Assembly: GCA_021323335.1 (NCBI GenBank)
Contig: JAJTCN010000077.1
Coordinates: 1-32,374 of the forward strand
DNA length: 32,374 nt
Source: Ramlibacter sp.
GTDB lineage: Bacteria; Pseudomonadota; Gammaproteobacteria; Burkholderiales; Burkholderiaceae_C
Direction: 5' to 3'
The first letter of the stretch is position 1. Each line of letters starts with the position of its first letter. Both the position numbers and the translations under genes were made by a program. The notes under the pieces are model-generated. The model was not told where the DNA came from. It was given only the letters and a program-made list of their open reading frames with translations, and searched no databases. This document shows positions 7,361-14,477 of this stretch, in pieces.

Positions 7361-7711
7361 TCATTGAGGTCCCCGACCGCACCATTGGCACACGGGATCA
7401 TTCGCCGGCGTTTCAGTCTGGCAGGCTGGGCAGACCACCATGGGGTCCCTGGGCGTCTCATCGTCTACGGTCGGTTGAAGCGGCATCAAGCGCAGCAGCG
7501 GCGCCAGCAGCCATCGAGCAAGTCGGTAAGCGATGTAGAGGATGGCCGCCCAGATGAGCGTAAAGAATAGGTCGAGGAAGCCATTGCTCCCCCCGTAAGG
7601 AACCGCGCCCCCAACTCCCAGGACGAGCGACGCAATCCACAGCAACACCAGTGGGAGTAGCCAGAAGGCGGGCCGAACCAGCGGTGACTTCTTCCGGAGC
7701 CTGGCGCTCAC
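7361..7711 (-). CDS. Zinc-ribbon membrane protein (ribbon at C-terminus), cassette-borne
   Basis: A 116-residue protein with a basic N-terminus, two hydrophobic segments (about residues 14-34 and 45-66) joined by AVPYGGSNGF, and a C-terminal four-cysteine ribbon (CPAC...CQWC). It is a mirror-image domain order of the product of 6320-6685, and the membrane hairpins align closely (SLVLGVGGAVPYGGSNGF against SLVLGIAGAIPYGGSNGF). The GTG start overlaps the TGA of the 72-residue gene upstream, so the two are probably coupled. The function is unknown. Confidence 0.75.
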   Translation of the reverse strand: MSARLRKKSPLVRPAFWLLPLVLLWIASLVLGVGGAVPYGGSNGFLDLFFTLIWAAILYIAYRLARWLLAPLLRLMPLQPTVDDETPRDPMVVCPACQTETPANDPVCQWCGRGPQ

Positions 7712-7926
7712 GCGATTCTCCTCACATCCCCATTACCCGGGGTAGCGCTTTCGTGGAACAGATCGAAAAGATACTGCTCCAGTTCGTCTTCCTCCACGAA
7801 GTCCGGAACGACGAATGCGGCCGGACTGCGTTTTCCGTCGGATCCCACCGCGTACGCTTGCCACGTAACGCCCTCTCGCTGAATCACGACGATTCGGCCA
7901 AAAACGCAGAATCGGAGCGGCTTCAT
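7708..7926 (-). CDS. Small DUF7661-like protein, cassette-borne
   Basis: A 72-residue soluble protein. It begins with a beta-rich stretch (CVFGRIVVIQREGVTWQAY) and ends with an acidic helix and the block YLFDLFHESATPG. This layout resembles short DUF7661-type proteins, which have no known role; that assignment is from memory and tentative. It is the first gene of a two-gene cassette and overlaps the zinc-ribbon membrane gene (GTGA). Confidence 0.6.
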   Translation of the reverse strand: MKPLRFCVFGRIVVIQREGVTWQAYAVGSDGKRSPAAFVVPDFVEEDELEQYLFDLFHESATPGNGDVRRIA

Positions 7927-7929
7927 CGC

Positions 7930-8006
7930 GGCTTGGCGTCGGAGTTGACCGAGGACCGAGAACAGGAGCGGTGTAGCCGCGGACGCCCTTCGGCGCCGTC
8001 AAGTCC
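7930..8006 (-). other. Degenerate attC site
   Basis: GGCGTCGGAGTTGACCGAGG is a clear left arm and GGACGCCCTTCGGCGCCGTC corresponds to the region leading to the right arm, but the terminal GTCGAACGACCTGTTAG block is lost. It is about 77 bp, and its right edge is approximate. Confidence 0.7.
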
Positions 8007-8439
8007 CACCACACTTTCGCTCCCCGAGCCGCCGCCCCATACTGACCCTTGGCTCGAGGGAGTAGCCCAACCGTTGATAAAACGCCGCCACTGCAGCATT
8101 GGCCTCAAGAATCTGCAAATTCACCTTCAGGCAGCCGCGTCCAGCGAGTGCTTCTTCAGCATGACGCACCAAGCGAGCCCCATGGCCTTGGGTGCGGGCT
8201 GAAGGATGGACAGCAAGTGAGTAGAGCCAGCCGCGATGACCATCGTAGCCGCACATGATCGTTCCCACGAGCGCGCCCTCCGCGATGCAAACGAAGAACA
8301 GCCCATCGTCCGCCCGGAGCTTCTGGTCGATGACGAGAGGTGGGGAGTTGTGGTCAGCCGCATAGCCAAACACCTCTTCCCACAGTGCGATCACCGCCGT
8401 GCGATCTGCAGCGTCTCGATAGGTTCGGAGTTCGATCAT
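7999..8439 (-). CDS. GNAT N-acetyltransferase, YpeA-like, cassette-borne
   Basis: A 146-residue GNAT acetyltransferase. It follows the YpeA plan: LWEEVFGY near the N-terminus, then LVGTIMCGYDGHRGWLYSLAVHP (about residues 57-79), a motif A with Gln-x-x-Gly-x-Gly/Ala, and an NAAVAAFYQRLGYSLEPRVSMG-type C-terminus. The substrate is unknown. It starts 3 bases inside the cassette edge GTCTAAC (8443). The expected partner GTTAGAC at the other end has decayed. Confidence 0.85.
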   Translation of the reverse strand: MIELRTYRDAADRTAVIALWEEVFGYAADHNSPPLVIDQKLRADDGLFFVCIAEGALVGTIMCGYDGHRGWLYSLAVHPSARTQGHGARLVRHAEEALAGRGCLKVNLQILEANAAVAAFYQRLGYSLEPRVSMGRRLGERKCGGT

Positions 8440-8442
8440 GCC

Positions 8443-8532
8443 GTCTAACGTAGACGAAACTTGCGACTTGCGGCGAGAAGGCGCGCAGCGCCGAAACGCC
8501 GCAAGGCGTCCGTGTTGACGGTCAAGTTAACA
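8443..8532 (-). other. attC site, divergent type (90 bp)
   Basis: The ends are GTCTAAC (8443) and GTTAACA (8526-8532). The internal stem, CTTGCGACTTGCGGCG against CGCCGCAAGGCGTCC, differs from all the other sites. It is the leftmost attC that still looks complete. Confidence 0.85.
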
Positions 8533-8548
8533 AGCACTAGCCGACGGC

Positions 8549-8968
8549 TCACTTCAGCAGTCCACGCGTAAGAAGCCGGAGGCAAAACGCCACGATCAGA
8601 AGCTCAAGACAGTACCAGAGCCACATCATCGAGCCGATTGCACTAACGCCGAAGCGCAAGCTGATGTACAGGAATGACAGGACAACATGCGCAAGAAACA
8701 TCGGTAGGCACCACCTGCTTCTCGCCACCAACGCCCCAGCCGAAGCCAACAAGAGGACAGGGAGGAGAAGCGCCCAGATTGGAATAGCGCCGTACTTGAA
8801 GCCGTCTCTCGCAATAGTCCAGTTTTCAAGGATTGCGCTCGCGAGGGCTACGACGCTGCCGATCGCAAGCAGCAATACTAGCCAACTTACTCCTTTCTCC
8901 CAGAGCTTCATCCGCGCTGAATTTTCCGGTGAGTTGGTGGCGTCGACATTGGCGGTGGTGGAGCTCAT
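8549..8968 (-). CDS. Four-segment membrane protein, cassette-borne
   Basis: A 139-residue protein. A polar N-terminus of about 25 residues is followed by four hydrophobic segments with short loops and a basic C-terminal end (RLLTRGLLK). No motif identifies a family. Its cassette ends are GTTAACA (8526) and TGTTAAC (8975), which are exact reverse complements and unlike those of its neighbours, confirming it as one cassette. Confidence 0.7.
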   Translation of the reverse strand: MSSTTANVDATNSPENSARMKLWEKGVSWLVLLLAIGSVVALASAILENWTIARDGFKYGAIPIWALLLPVLLLASAGALVARSRWCLPMFLAHVVLSFLYISLRFGVSAIGSMMWLWYCLELLIVAFCLRLLTRGLLK

Positions 8969-8974
8969 GTTGCT

Positions 8975-9088
8975 TGTTAACGTTGGAGTTGACCGGCACG
9001 CAGCAGCATTGCGCCGCGGCGCGTACGCTCACCAGCACACTTCGCGGCGCAATGCCGCTGCGTGTCCGCGTCGAACGACTTGTTAGCC
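8975..9088 (-). other. attC site (114-bp class)
   Basis: The ends are TGTTAAC and GTTAGCC, with a long GC-rich internal palindrome (CAGCATTGCGCCGCG against CGCGGCGCAATGCCGCTG). Confidence 0.95.
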
Positions 9089-9089
9089 G

Positions 9090-9410
9090 TCACTGCACGC
9101 CCACTTCGATGAAGCTGCCCGGCTGCGCCGATCCCACTGCTTCGAGCACCTTTGCCGTCACTGCGCGAATGCGCGGCCAACTCGTAGTGGACAAGACGAC
9201 GATAGCCAAGCGGCGGCCCGCGAGGTTCTGCTGGTACTTCAGGTTCTTGTCCGTGGTCAGGAAGACTTCAAAGCCTTCAGCCTCCGCTGCAGCGATTAGC
9301 GCGCCGTTTTGCAGCGTGCCCCACCCCAACTCGAATGCAGTTTCGACGGAGTGCCCGACCAGCGCGTGACGAAGCGGCGCCGGCGTACCCTGGTCGAAGA
9401 GAACGCGCAC
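9090..9410 (-). CDS. DUF5615 PIN-like toxin of a toxin-antitoxin cassette
   Basis: A 106-residue protein of the DUF5615 PIN-like family. It begins MRVLFDQGTPAPLRHAL, with the family's N-terminal Asp, and later has FEVFLTTDKNLKYQQNL, matching the family's second acidic block (T-x-D). Such proteins are predicted Mg-dependent RNases. The GTG start shares one base with the TAG stop of the upstream DUF433 gene, an arrangement typical of these pairs. RNase activity is known only by family inference. Confidence 0.85.
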   Translation of the reverse strand: MRVLFDQGTPAPLRHALVGHSVETAFELGWGTLQNGALIAAAEAEGFEVFLTTDKNLKYQQNLAGRRLAIVVLSTTSWPRIRAVTAKVLEAVGSAQPGSFIEVGVQ

Positions 9411-9631
9411 TACACGACCGCCGCAGAACTCCGGGCCGCGTGCTCAAGAACAGCACGGACTTGCTCCAGGGACGTGCCTGGGAACCATTGCACGAAGTCT
9501 TGGATCGACGCGCCGTCTTCCAGGTTTTCGAAGAGCGCTGCAACCGGCACGCGCGTGCCACGAAATACCCAAGCGCCGCTCACACGGCTGGGGTCTCGCT
9601 CGACGGCAGAACAGCTGGACCAGTCAATCAT
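9410..9631 (-). CDS. DUF433 antitoxin of a toxin-antitoxin cassette
   Basis: A 73-residue DUF433 protein with the hallmark GAWVFRGTRVPVAALFENLE and a C-terminal helix-turn-helix-like half (FVQWFPGTSLEQVRAVLEHA). DUF433 proteins pair with DUF5615 toxins, neutralise them and probably repress the operon through the DNA-binding region. It is upstream of the toxin, as expected for an antitoxin-first operon. In an array this may stabilise neighbouring cassettes (inference). Confidence 0.87.
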   Translation of the reverse strand: MIDWSSCSAVERDPSRVSGAWVFRGTRVPVAALFENLEDGASIQDFVQWFPGTSLEQVRAVLEHAARSSAAVV

Positions 9632-9662
9632 GGTGCTGATGCTAGCACTGACGGTCAGTGAT

Positions 9663-9755
9663 GGCTAACGTTGAAGTTGACCGGCGACCTGCGGAGAGGA
9701 CCGCAGCGAAGCGAAGGACCGCCGCTGGACGCCCGTGTCGAACGACCTGTTAGCC
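9663..9755 (-). other. attC site (93-bp class)
   Basis: The ends are GGCTAAC and GTTAGCC. The centre contains AGCGAAGCGAAGG, the mark of the 93-bp class. Confidence 0.95.
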
Positions 9756-10178
9756 CTCATGCAACTGCGCACGGCAGCGGACGCTGAAAGGGACATCGGA
9801 AGCAAACTCCCCCTCCCACAACACATCGCAGATCCCGTTCCACTCGACTTCGATGTGGCCGTTCTCATAACGCCCAAACTTGAGCGTGGCGTGGCGGACA
9901 TCATGATGCCCGAAGACGTACATGAACGGAAGCTCAGGATGCTGGTACCTGGGTTCGGGTGGCTCGCGCCATTTGACGACTACGCCTGACAACTCTTCGC
10001 CGGATTGCGCAGGGATAGCCAAACCCTGGTGGTAAACGCAAGGCGCCCACCATTCGCCGTCATACTCGACTCTCTCTGTTTCGATTTCTATGAACCAAGC
10101 TTCGATGCCGCGCTTCACGACTGCGCTCGACACGCGGAACGATCGATTCCGCAGAAGAAGCGTCGCCGCTGCACTCAT
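9750..10178 (-). CDS. Hypothetical soluble protein, cassette-borne
   Basis: A 142-residue protein rich in Trp, Tyr and acidic residues, with predicted beta strands and no signal peptide. Notable blocks are YDGEWWAPCVYHQG and the later FGHHDVRHATLKFGRYENGHIEVEW, which could form a small beta barrel. I do not recognise the family. The TAA stop lies inside the R'' core of the attC at 9663-9755. The start is 4 bases from the opposite cassette edge (GGCTAAC, 10182), so the gene fills the cassette. Confidence 0.72.
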   Translation of the reverse strand: MSAAATLLLRNRSFRVSSAVVKRGIEAWFIEIETERVEYDGEWWAPCVYHQGLAIPAQSGEELSGVVVKWREPPEPRYQHPELPFMYVFGHHDVRHATLKFGRYENGHIEVEWNGICDVLWEGEFASDVPFSVRCRAQLHEG

Positions 10179-10181
10179 GAG

Positions 10182-10295
10182 GGCTAACGCCGGAGTTGAC
10201 TGGCACGAAACGGCATTGCGCCGCGGGGCGTACGCTCACCAGCACGCCTCGCGGCGCAATGCCGTTTCGTGTCCGTGTCGAACGACTTGTTAGAC
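10182..10295 (-). other. attC site (114-bp class)
   Basis: The ends are GGCTAAC and GTTAGAC. The central palindrome is GAAACGGCATTGCGCCGCG against CGCGGCGCAATGCCGTTTC. Confidence 0.95.
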
Positions 10296-10772
10296 ATCAC
10301 TGGCACTTCTCCATGTTCGGTAAGCCTGCCACGCCAGAAACACCGTAAGGCATCTGAGCACGATGTGCAGAAACAGCGCCCTGTGCATCACCGAACCCGG
10401 GGCCTGGTCAGCGATGACGGCGCCGTTGAGAAGAACTGCGACAGCTTCGAATATCGTGAGCGAGACGACCGCGCTCAGTCCCGGTCTTAGCCAAAGCCAT
10501 GCGGCCAGTGCGAGCATTGCTGCGATGTCGAGCCCGTTGTCCTGCCATGCCCCCAGCAGTGCAGTTCCGACTAGGAGCCACATCCAGTGGCCCGCGAGAA
10601 GTGCAAGGGCGGCCAAAAACACAGGTTGCTTTGGCTTGACGAATCGCCCCAAATACCAAATCCCCGCTGCGCCAATTCCGGGCACCAGTAAGTTAAAACC
10701 CGCGTATGCTCCGACCCCCATTCCAGCAATCGACGCTGCGGCTGACTTAACGGTGAACTTGTTGTTGGTCAT
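10290..10772 (-). CDS. Polytopic membrane protein, cassette-borne
   Basis: A 160-residue protein with about five hydrophobic segments. A Gly-rich first segment (MGVGAYAGFNLLVPGIGAAG) is followed by a basic turn (FVKPKQP) and further hydrophobic helices. No catalytic or transport motif is visible. The stop lies in the R'' core of attC 10182-10295, and the cassette ends are GTTAGAC and GTCTAAC. The function is unknown. Confidence 0.72.
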   Translation of the reverse strand: MTNNKFTVKSAAASIAGMGVGAYAGFNLLVPGIGAAGIWYLGRFVKPKQPVFLAALALLAGHWMWLLVGTALLGAWQDNGLDIAAMLALAAWLWLRPGLSAVVSLTIFEAVAVLLNGAVIADQAPGSVMHRALFLHIVLRCLTVFLAWQAYRTWRSASDV

Positions 10773-10806
10773 GTTTCTTCACCAGGTATGGCGCGGCTTC
10801 TCTGAT

Positions 10807-10920
10807 GTCTAACGTTGGAGTTGACCGGCACACGCCGGCAGGGCGCCGCGAGGCGTAAGCTCACCAGTACGCCTTGCGGCGCCCTGCCGGTGCGTGTCCG
10901 TGTCGAACGACCTGTTAGAC
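10807..10920 (-). other. attC site (114-bp class)
   Basis: The ends are GTCTAAC and GTTAGAC. The palindromic centre is CCGGCAGGGCGCCGCG against GCGGCGCCCTGCCGG. Confidence 0.95.
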
Positions 10921-11352
10921 AGCAGGTTGCGCGCCATTGAGGTACTCCGACAGAGCATTCCACTCCGGGTCTTGGAACAAGCTGAACTCGATCGGGTACT
11001 TGGGATGGCCTTCGAGGTCTCGGTTCAAGGACGCCATGAATCGTTCTACGTCCGCCGTGTAAAACCGCCATTCTTTCACGCCACCACCGGTGAGCGAAAG
11101 CGCCTGAAGGGTGGGCGTCTTCAACTCGGTCCCGGCCTCCAAAGCGTCTTCAAAGGTCTGCATCAGCTTGTGCTCGGTTTGTCCCGGCAACCCAGACGCG
11201 TCTGTCTCGTACGTCCAGCGAATCACGATCAGTTTCTGGAGCAGCTCGCGGTCAACCAGAGGGGGCAGTTTGCCCCTCATTCGAACGATGTGCGGCTGCC
11301 CATTTTCGAACCACTGGCCGACGCTCCAAGGATCAGAATCAGAACGCGCCAC
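10915..11352 (-). CDS. DUF695 family protein, cassette-borne
   Basis: A 145-residue soluble protein. The early block RELLQKLIVIRWTYE and the later GGGVKEWRFYTADVERFMASLN with a C-terminal HPKYPIEFSLFQDPEW follow the DUF695 plan, a domain also related to the RraB-like fold. Some relatives are thought to bind RNA-processing enzymes, but no function can be inferred here. The stop is in the R'' core of attC 10807-10920, and the cassette ends GTTAGAC and GTCTAAC match exactly. Confidence 0.8.
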   Translation of the reverse strand: MARSDSDPWSVGQWFENGQPHIVRMRGKLPPLVDRELLQKLIVIRWTYETDASGLPGQTEHKLMQTFEDALEAGTELKTPTLQALSLTGGGVKEWRFYTADVERFMASLNRDLEGHPKYPIEFSLFQDPEWNALSEYLNGAQPAV

Positions 11353-11366
11353 GATCTCCCTCTGCC

Positions 11367-11459
11367 GTCTAACGTTGGAGTTGACCGGCGACCGGCGGAA
11401 AGGACCAAAGCGAAGCGAAGGCCCGCCGCTGGGCGTCCGAGTCGAACGACCTGTTAGGC
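11367..11459 (-). other. attC site (93-bp class)
   Basis: The ends are GTCTAAC and GTTAGGC, with AGCGAAGCGAAGG in the centre. Confidence 0.95.
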
Positions 11460-11798
11460 AGCATTCTGCGACACCGTCATGCCACCGCCGTCGTGGCTGA
11501 TCTCAAACGCCTCAGGCCCCTTCGCATCTCCGGCGCCATTCAGGACCACGAGGTTGTAGCCCCGGTCAAACTGCAGTGAGAGTGTGGGTTCAAGTTCCGC
11601 GTGCAAGACTCGTTGTCCGATCAAGTGCACCAAACCGTCCGCGAAACCATCCTCTCCGGTGCGTCGCCGCTGCCCGCCCGCTTCCAGGCTTGAGCGGTTG
11701 TAGATGCCGATGCGGCCACCGTCGAATACAAGCTGGAAATAGTCGTGGATGAAGACGACTTGCGTGAGCGCGCCGGCAGGAACGAGGTAGGGCCTCAT
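11454..11798 (-). CDS. Hypothetical protein, possibly DUF6188-like, cassette-borne
   Basis: A 114-residue beta-rich protein. LTQVVFIHDYFQLVFDGG near the N-terminus, LIGQRVLHAELEPTLSLQFD in the middle and GPEAFEI near the C-terminus resemble DUF6188-type proteins (small single-domain proteins with no known role); this is a tentative call from memory. The stop is in the attC R'' core, and the cassette ends are GTTAGGC and GCCTAAC. Confidence 0.68.
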   Translation of the reverse strand: MRPYLVPAGALTQVVFIHDYFQLVFDGGRIGIYNRSSLEAGGQRRRTGEDGFADGLVHLIGQRVLHAELEPTLSLQFDRGYNLVVLNGAGDAKGPEAFEISHDGGGMTVSQNAA

Positions 11799-11803
11799 AT
11801 GCT

Positions 11804-11896
11804 GCCTAACGTCGAAGTTGACCGGCGACCGGCAGAGAGGAGCGCAGCGAAGCGAAGGTCCGCTGCTGGGCGTCCGCGTCGAACGACCTGTTATGC
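11804..11896 (-). other. attC site (93-bp class)
   Basis: The ends are GCCTAAC and GTTATGC, with AGCGAAGCGAAGG in the centre. The right end introduces the GTTATGC core used by the next two cassettes. Confidence 0.95.
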
Positions 11897-11918
11897 CGCC
11901 TTGGTCCTTGATGCCTCA

Positions 11919-12272
11919 TCAGGACTCGCCGCTCGCATCTAAGCGGAGTGACCTTTTGTGCTCCCAATAGAGCAGGAAAAAGGTGAAGAGAAAGTGCACG
12001 ATCACAAAACGCCAATGCCATTGAACATACCGGTAGACGGCCTCAGAGACTTCATTGTGTTGAAACATCCCAAAAGCTTTGTACTGCAGAAAGAAGCGTC
12101 CGCCTTCTTCCTTACCGATAGTCCCACCCAAGAGCCCGCCGACGACGAATGCTGAGAAGAAGTTCAGCATAAACAGAACGTGATTCACGGCGCACAACCG
12201 GAGTTTGACCCGATCACTCAGCAACATGGCCTCCAAAAGCGTCGGTATCCAGGGTGTGATCCTCAGCGGCAT
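11919..12272 (-). CDS. Membrane protein whose ATG may lie in the cassette core site
   Basis: Up to 117 residues with two strong hydrophobic segments (about residues 33-50 and 88-104) and a basic C-terminus (WEHKRSLRLD). The longest reading uses an ATG inside the cassette terminal core GTTATGC (12269-12275 region). An alternative start is the ATG at 12227 (residue 16), which has GGAGG only two bases upstream. No family is recognised. Cassette ends on both sides are GTTATGC/GCATAAC. Confidence 0.7.
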   Translation of the reverse strand: MPLRITPWIPTLLEAMLLSDRVKLRLCAVNHVLFMLNFFSAFVVGGLLGGTIGKEEGGRFFLQYKAFGMFQHNEVSEAVYRYVQWHWRFVIVHFLFTFFLLYWEHKRSLRLDASGES

Positions 12273-12358
12273 AACGTCGGAGTTGACCGGCGACCGGGAG
12301 GCGTGTGCGCGAAGCGCACTGAAGCACCTGGGCGTCCGTGTCGAACGACCTGTTATGC
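12269..12358 (-). other. attC site (90-bp class)
   Basis: The ends are GCATAAC and GTTATGC. The centre GGAGGCGTGTGCGC against GCGCACTGAAGCACC is shared with attC 13186-13275. Confidence 0.95.
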
Positions 12359-12359
12359 C

Positions 12360-12674
12360 TCATCGGCGCCACCATGGGAAGAAGGCGTACCGGGCCGACT
12401 CCCGCCACAGAAACATCCGGTCTACAACCCTTCGAGGTGCAAACAGGAAGAACAAGCCGACCGCAACGAAGCCGCTGACGAAGAGAGCGGCGGAAAGCTT
12501 GTCTCCGAGAGCGTTCGACCGCACTCCGTTCGACATGATCGTAGCCTGCGGATCGAAGACGAGAGGTACGAAGGCGAACAGCAGCACCCCTCCAACAACG
12601 GTGAACATCAGCCCCAGAAAGCGCAAACCGCGCCGGTGACGGCGCATTCGCTTGAGAACGGTCGTGTCTTTCAT
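12360..12674 (-). CDS. Two-segment membrane protein, cassette-borne
   Basis: A 104-residue protein with a very basic N-terminus (VLKRMRRHRRGLRF). Two hydrophobic segments follow (about residues 18-39 and 62-80), then a basic/aromatic C-terminus ending FPWWRR. By the positive-inside rule both ends should be cytoplasmic. No family is recognised. It is the second cassette in a row with GTTATGC-type ends. Confidence 0.7.
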   Translation of the reverse strand: MKDTTVLKRMRRHRRGLRFLGLMFTVVGGVLLFAFVPLVFDPQATIMSNGVRSNALGDKLSAALFVSGFVAVGLFFLFAPRRVVDRMFLWRESARYAFFPWWRR

Positions 12675-12677
12675 GAG

Positions 12678-12791
12678 GCATAACGTCGGAGTTGACCGGC
12701 ACGCGCCGGCAGGGCGCCGCGAGGCGCACGATTACCTGGGCGCCTCGGGGCGCCCTGCCGGTGCGTGTCCGCGTCGAACGACCTGTTAGAC
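12678..12791 (-). other. attC site (114-bp class)
   Basis: The ends are GCATAAC and GTTAGAC. The palindromic centre is built on GGCAGGGCGCC against GGCGCCCTGCC. Confidence 0.95.
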
Positions 12792-13178
12792 CGCACCATT
12801 CGCAGCCTCCCGTACCAGCCTTAGAAGTTCGTCCGGATTGTCTATTGCGATGGCTGCTTCGTACAGCGCTTCATGCGGTGACTCTTCGAGCAAGAAGCAG
12901 GCTGCCATCGCGGCACGAGCTTGGCAGAACACGTCGAGGGCGCCTGGATCGCCAGCTTCGTCCAGTTCAAAGTACCGGCCGTCAAGCGAGTCGGCAATGG
13001 CCGCTGCGTCGATAGCGCTTCCATTGCGTAGCGCAAGGGAAACCTCTTCCGGTACGTTCGGCAGACTCCCGATCACGCCTGCGACCACGGCCCGCGCGAT
13101 TGCAAGGCGCTTCGGTTCGTCCATTTCATCAAGCATGCGCTGGACTTCGGGAGCGGCCGTGGCAAGACGCGTCGTCAC
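12786..13178 (-). CDS. Hypothetical helical protein, cassette-borne
   Basis: A 130-residue soluble, acidic, Ala-rich protein predicted to be mostly helical, with no signal peptide. DEMDEPKRLAIARAVVAGVI near the N-terminus and FCQARAAMAACFLLEESPHEALYEAA in the C-terminal half could form an amphipathic helical bundle. The latter resembles Imm-type and helical cassette proteins only in general character, so no family is claimed. The stop is in the R'' core, and the cassette ends are GTTAGAC/GTCTAAC. Confidence 0.7.
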   Translation of the reverse strand: MTTRLATAAPEVQRMLDEMDEPKRLAIARAVVAGVIGSLPNVPEEVSLALRNGSAIDAAAIADSLDGRYFELDEAGDPGALDVFCQARAAMAACFLLEESPHEALYEAAIAIDNPDELLRLVREAANGAV

Positions 13179-13185
13179 TGGTGCG

Positions 13186-13275
13186 GTCTAACGTTGGAGT
13201 TGACCGGCGACCGGGAGGCGTGTGCGCGCAGCGCACTTCAGCACTTGGGCGTCCGTGTCGAACGACCTGTTAGAG
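13186..13275 (-). other. attC site (90-bp class)
   Basis: The ends are GTCTAAC and GTTAGAG. The centre is almost identical to attC 12269-12358. Confidence 0.95.
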
Positions 13276-13276
13276 A

Positions 13277-13891
13277 TCATTTGACGAGCGAGATAACGCC
13301 GAAAATTATTGTCAACACCAGTCCGATGACAGCGAGCGGCATGGACCACTTGTTTGAGGCTTGAAGCCTTTCCAGTGCGTCTTGGCGGGCCTCGATCAAG
13401 CCAGCGAGATCCTGCAGTTTCCTCGCAGCGGAGGACTGATCCCCTGCACTCAAGAAGCGCTGAACGTCAACGAGAAGGTTTCTCTCAGCTGCAGGCAGAT
13501 CCGCAAAGGGTGATTCCGCCTCGATCTGCAGCAACACACGATTGATCTTCTCCTTCAACGACCGGCGTAGATCGACACCGATAGATTCGTCCCCGACTAG
13601 ATGGACCAAGTATTCGCGAAGGGCTTTGCCAAGACCAGCGCGATAGCTGATGTCGTCCGCGCCCAGCGCGTGGACCCCTTTGTAGATGTTTACAAAGTCC
13701 TCAACGGAATCCAAGGTGCCCGCAACAAGCCCTTTCGAGATCGCCCCATGAAGCACCATCTGACGTCGCCAGCGACGCTCCCGCGAACGCCTTAGAACCT
13801 GGAAGGCCGTGAATGCGTACGCCGCGACACCTGCTGCGGCCGCAAAAATGCCGAGCACACGTTCGTCAAACAGTATTGAAGCAGCACTCAT
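13277..13891 (-). CDS. Membrane-anchored helical protein, cassette-borne
   Basis: A 204-residue protein with an N-terminal hydrophobic segment (about residues 12-33), a long charged helical region (about residues 36-180) and a C-terminal hydrophobic anchor (about residues 182-202). LRRSLKEKINRVLLQIEAES and the following repeated heptad-like pattern suggest a coiled coil. No enzymatic motif is visible. The unusual cassette ends GTTAGAG/CTCTAAC match each other exactly. Confidence 0.72.
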   Translation of the reverse strand: MSAASILFDERVLGIFAAAAGVAAYAFTAFQVLRRSRERRWRRQMVLHGAISKGLVAGTLDSVEDFVNIYKGVHALGADDISYRAGLGKALREYLVHLVGDESIGVDLRRSLKEKINRVLLQIEAESPFADLPAAERNLLVDVQRFLSAGDQSSAARKLQDLAGLIEARQDALERLQASNKWSMPLAVIGLVLTIIFGVISLVK

Positions 13892-13902
13892 TCGGGGATG
13901 AT

Positions 13903-13995
13903 CTCTAACGTCGAAGTTGACCGGCGACCGGTGGAGAGGACCGGAGCGAAGCGAAGGACCGCCGCTGGGCGTCCGTGTCGAACGACCTGTTAGAA
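13903..13995 (-). other. attC site (93-bp class)
   Basis: The ends are CTCTAAC and GTTAGAA, with AGCGAAGCGAAGG in the centre. Confidence 0.95.
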
Positions 13996-14002
13996 CTCAC
14001 GC

Positions 14003-14470
14003 TCACGGCGTCGGCACCGCGTAGACGACACCGTACAGTCTGTACAGGCTATAGCCGCCGTACCCCACTGGGATCAGGAAGTCAAAAGCGAACCGCACAA
14101 AGTAGTTGAAGCTCTCAACGACTTTCGCGCGTCCGCGAACAAAAGCGTCCACATATCCGGTACTTGCGTTCTCTTGTATCCGCACTTGCAGGAGTACGTC
14201 GGCCCAAGCGTACAGCAGGAAGCCTACCAAGGCATAGGCATTCACGAGAGCCAAGAGAACGAAGAGATCGCGTTGGTTCTTACTCTCGATGGATATTCCA
14301 AGAGCCTCGATCTTGGTGGGAAATAGGCCAAGGATGATTGCCACCAAGGAGATCGTGCTCACGATCAGGAGAAGTCGACGCTTTCCTCGTGTGCTCGGAC
14401 TCAATGCGTCTTCTAGGCGTGCGCGCCACTGCGGCACTACCTCTTCGCGTTCCTGAGTCTGAATGGGCAT
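14003..14470 (-). CDS. Membrane protein, cassette-borne
   Basis: A 155-residue protein. The polar, charged N-terminus (about 30 residues) is followed by hydrophobic segments at about residues 33-50, 68-91 and 126-148. A basic stretch between the second and third segments (FVRGRAKVVESFNYFVRF) is probably cytoplasmic. The family is unknown. The cassette ends GTTAGAA/TTCTAAC match exactly and are unique in the array. Confidence 0.7.
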   Translation of the reverse strand: MPIQTQEREEVVPQWRARLEDALSPSTRGKRRLLLIVSTISLVAIILGLFPTKIEALGISIESKNQRDLFVLLALVNAYALVGFLLYAWADVLLQVRIQENASTGYVDAFVRGRAKVVESFNYFVRFAFDFLIPVGYGGYSLYRLYGVVYAVPTP

Positions 14471-14477
14471 CGGTGAG

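Noticed and set aside
10894..11457. Plus-strand frames beginning MSVSNDLLD at many attC right ends
   Set aside because: The shared start is just the translated attC arm GTGTCGAACGACCTGTTAG. The rest is antisense to cassette genes.
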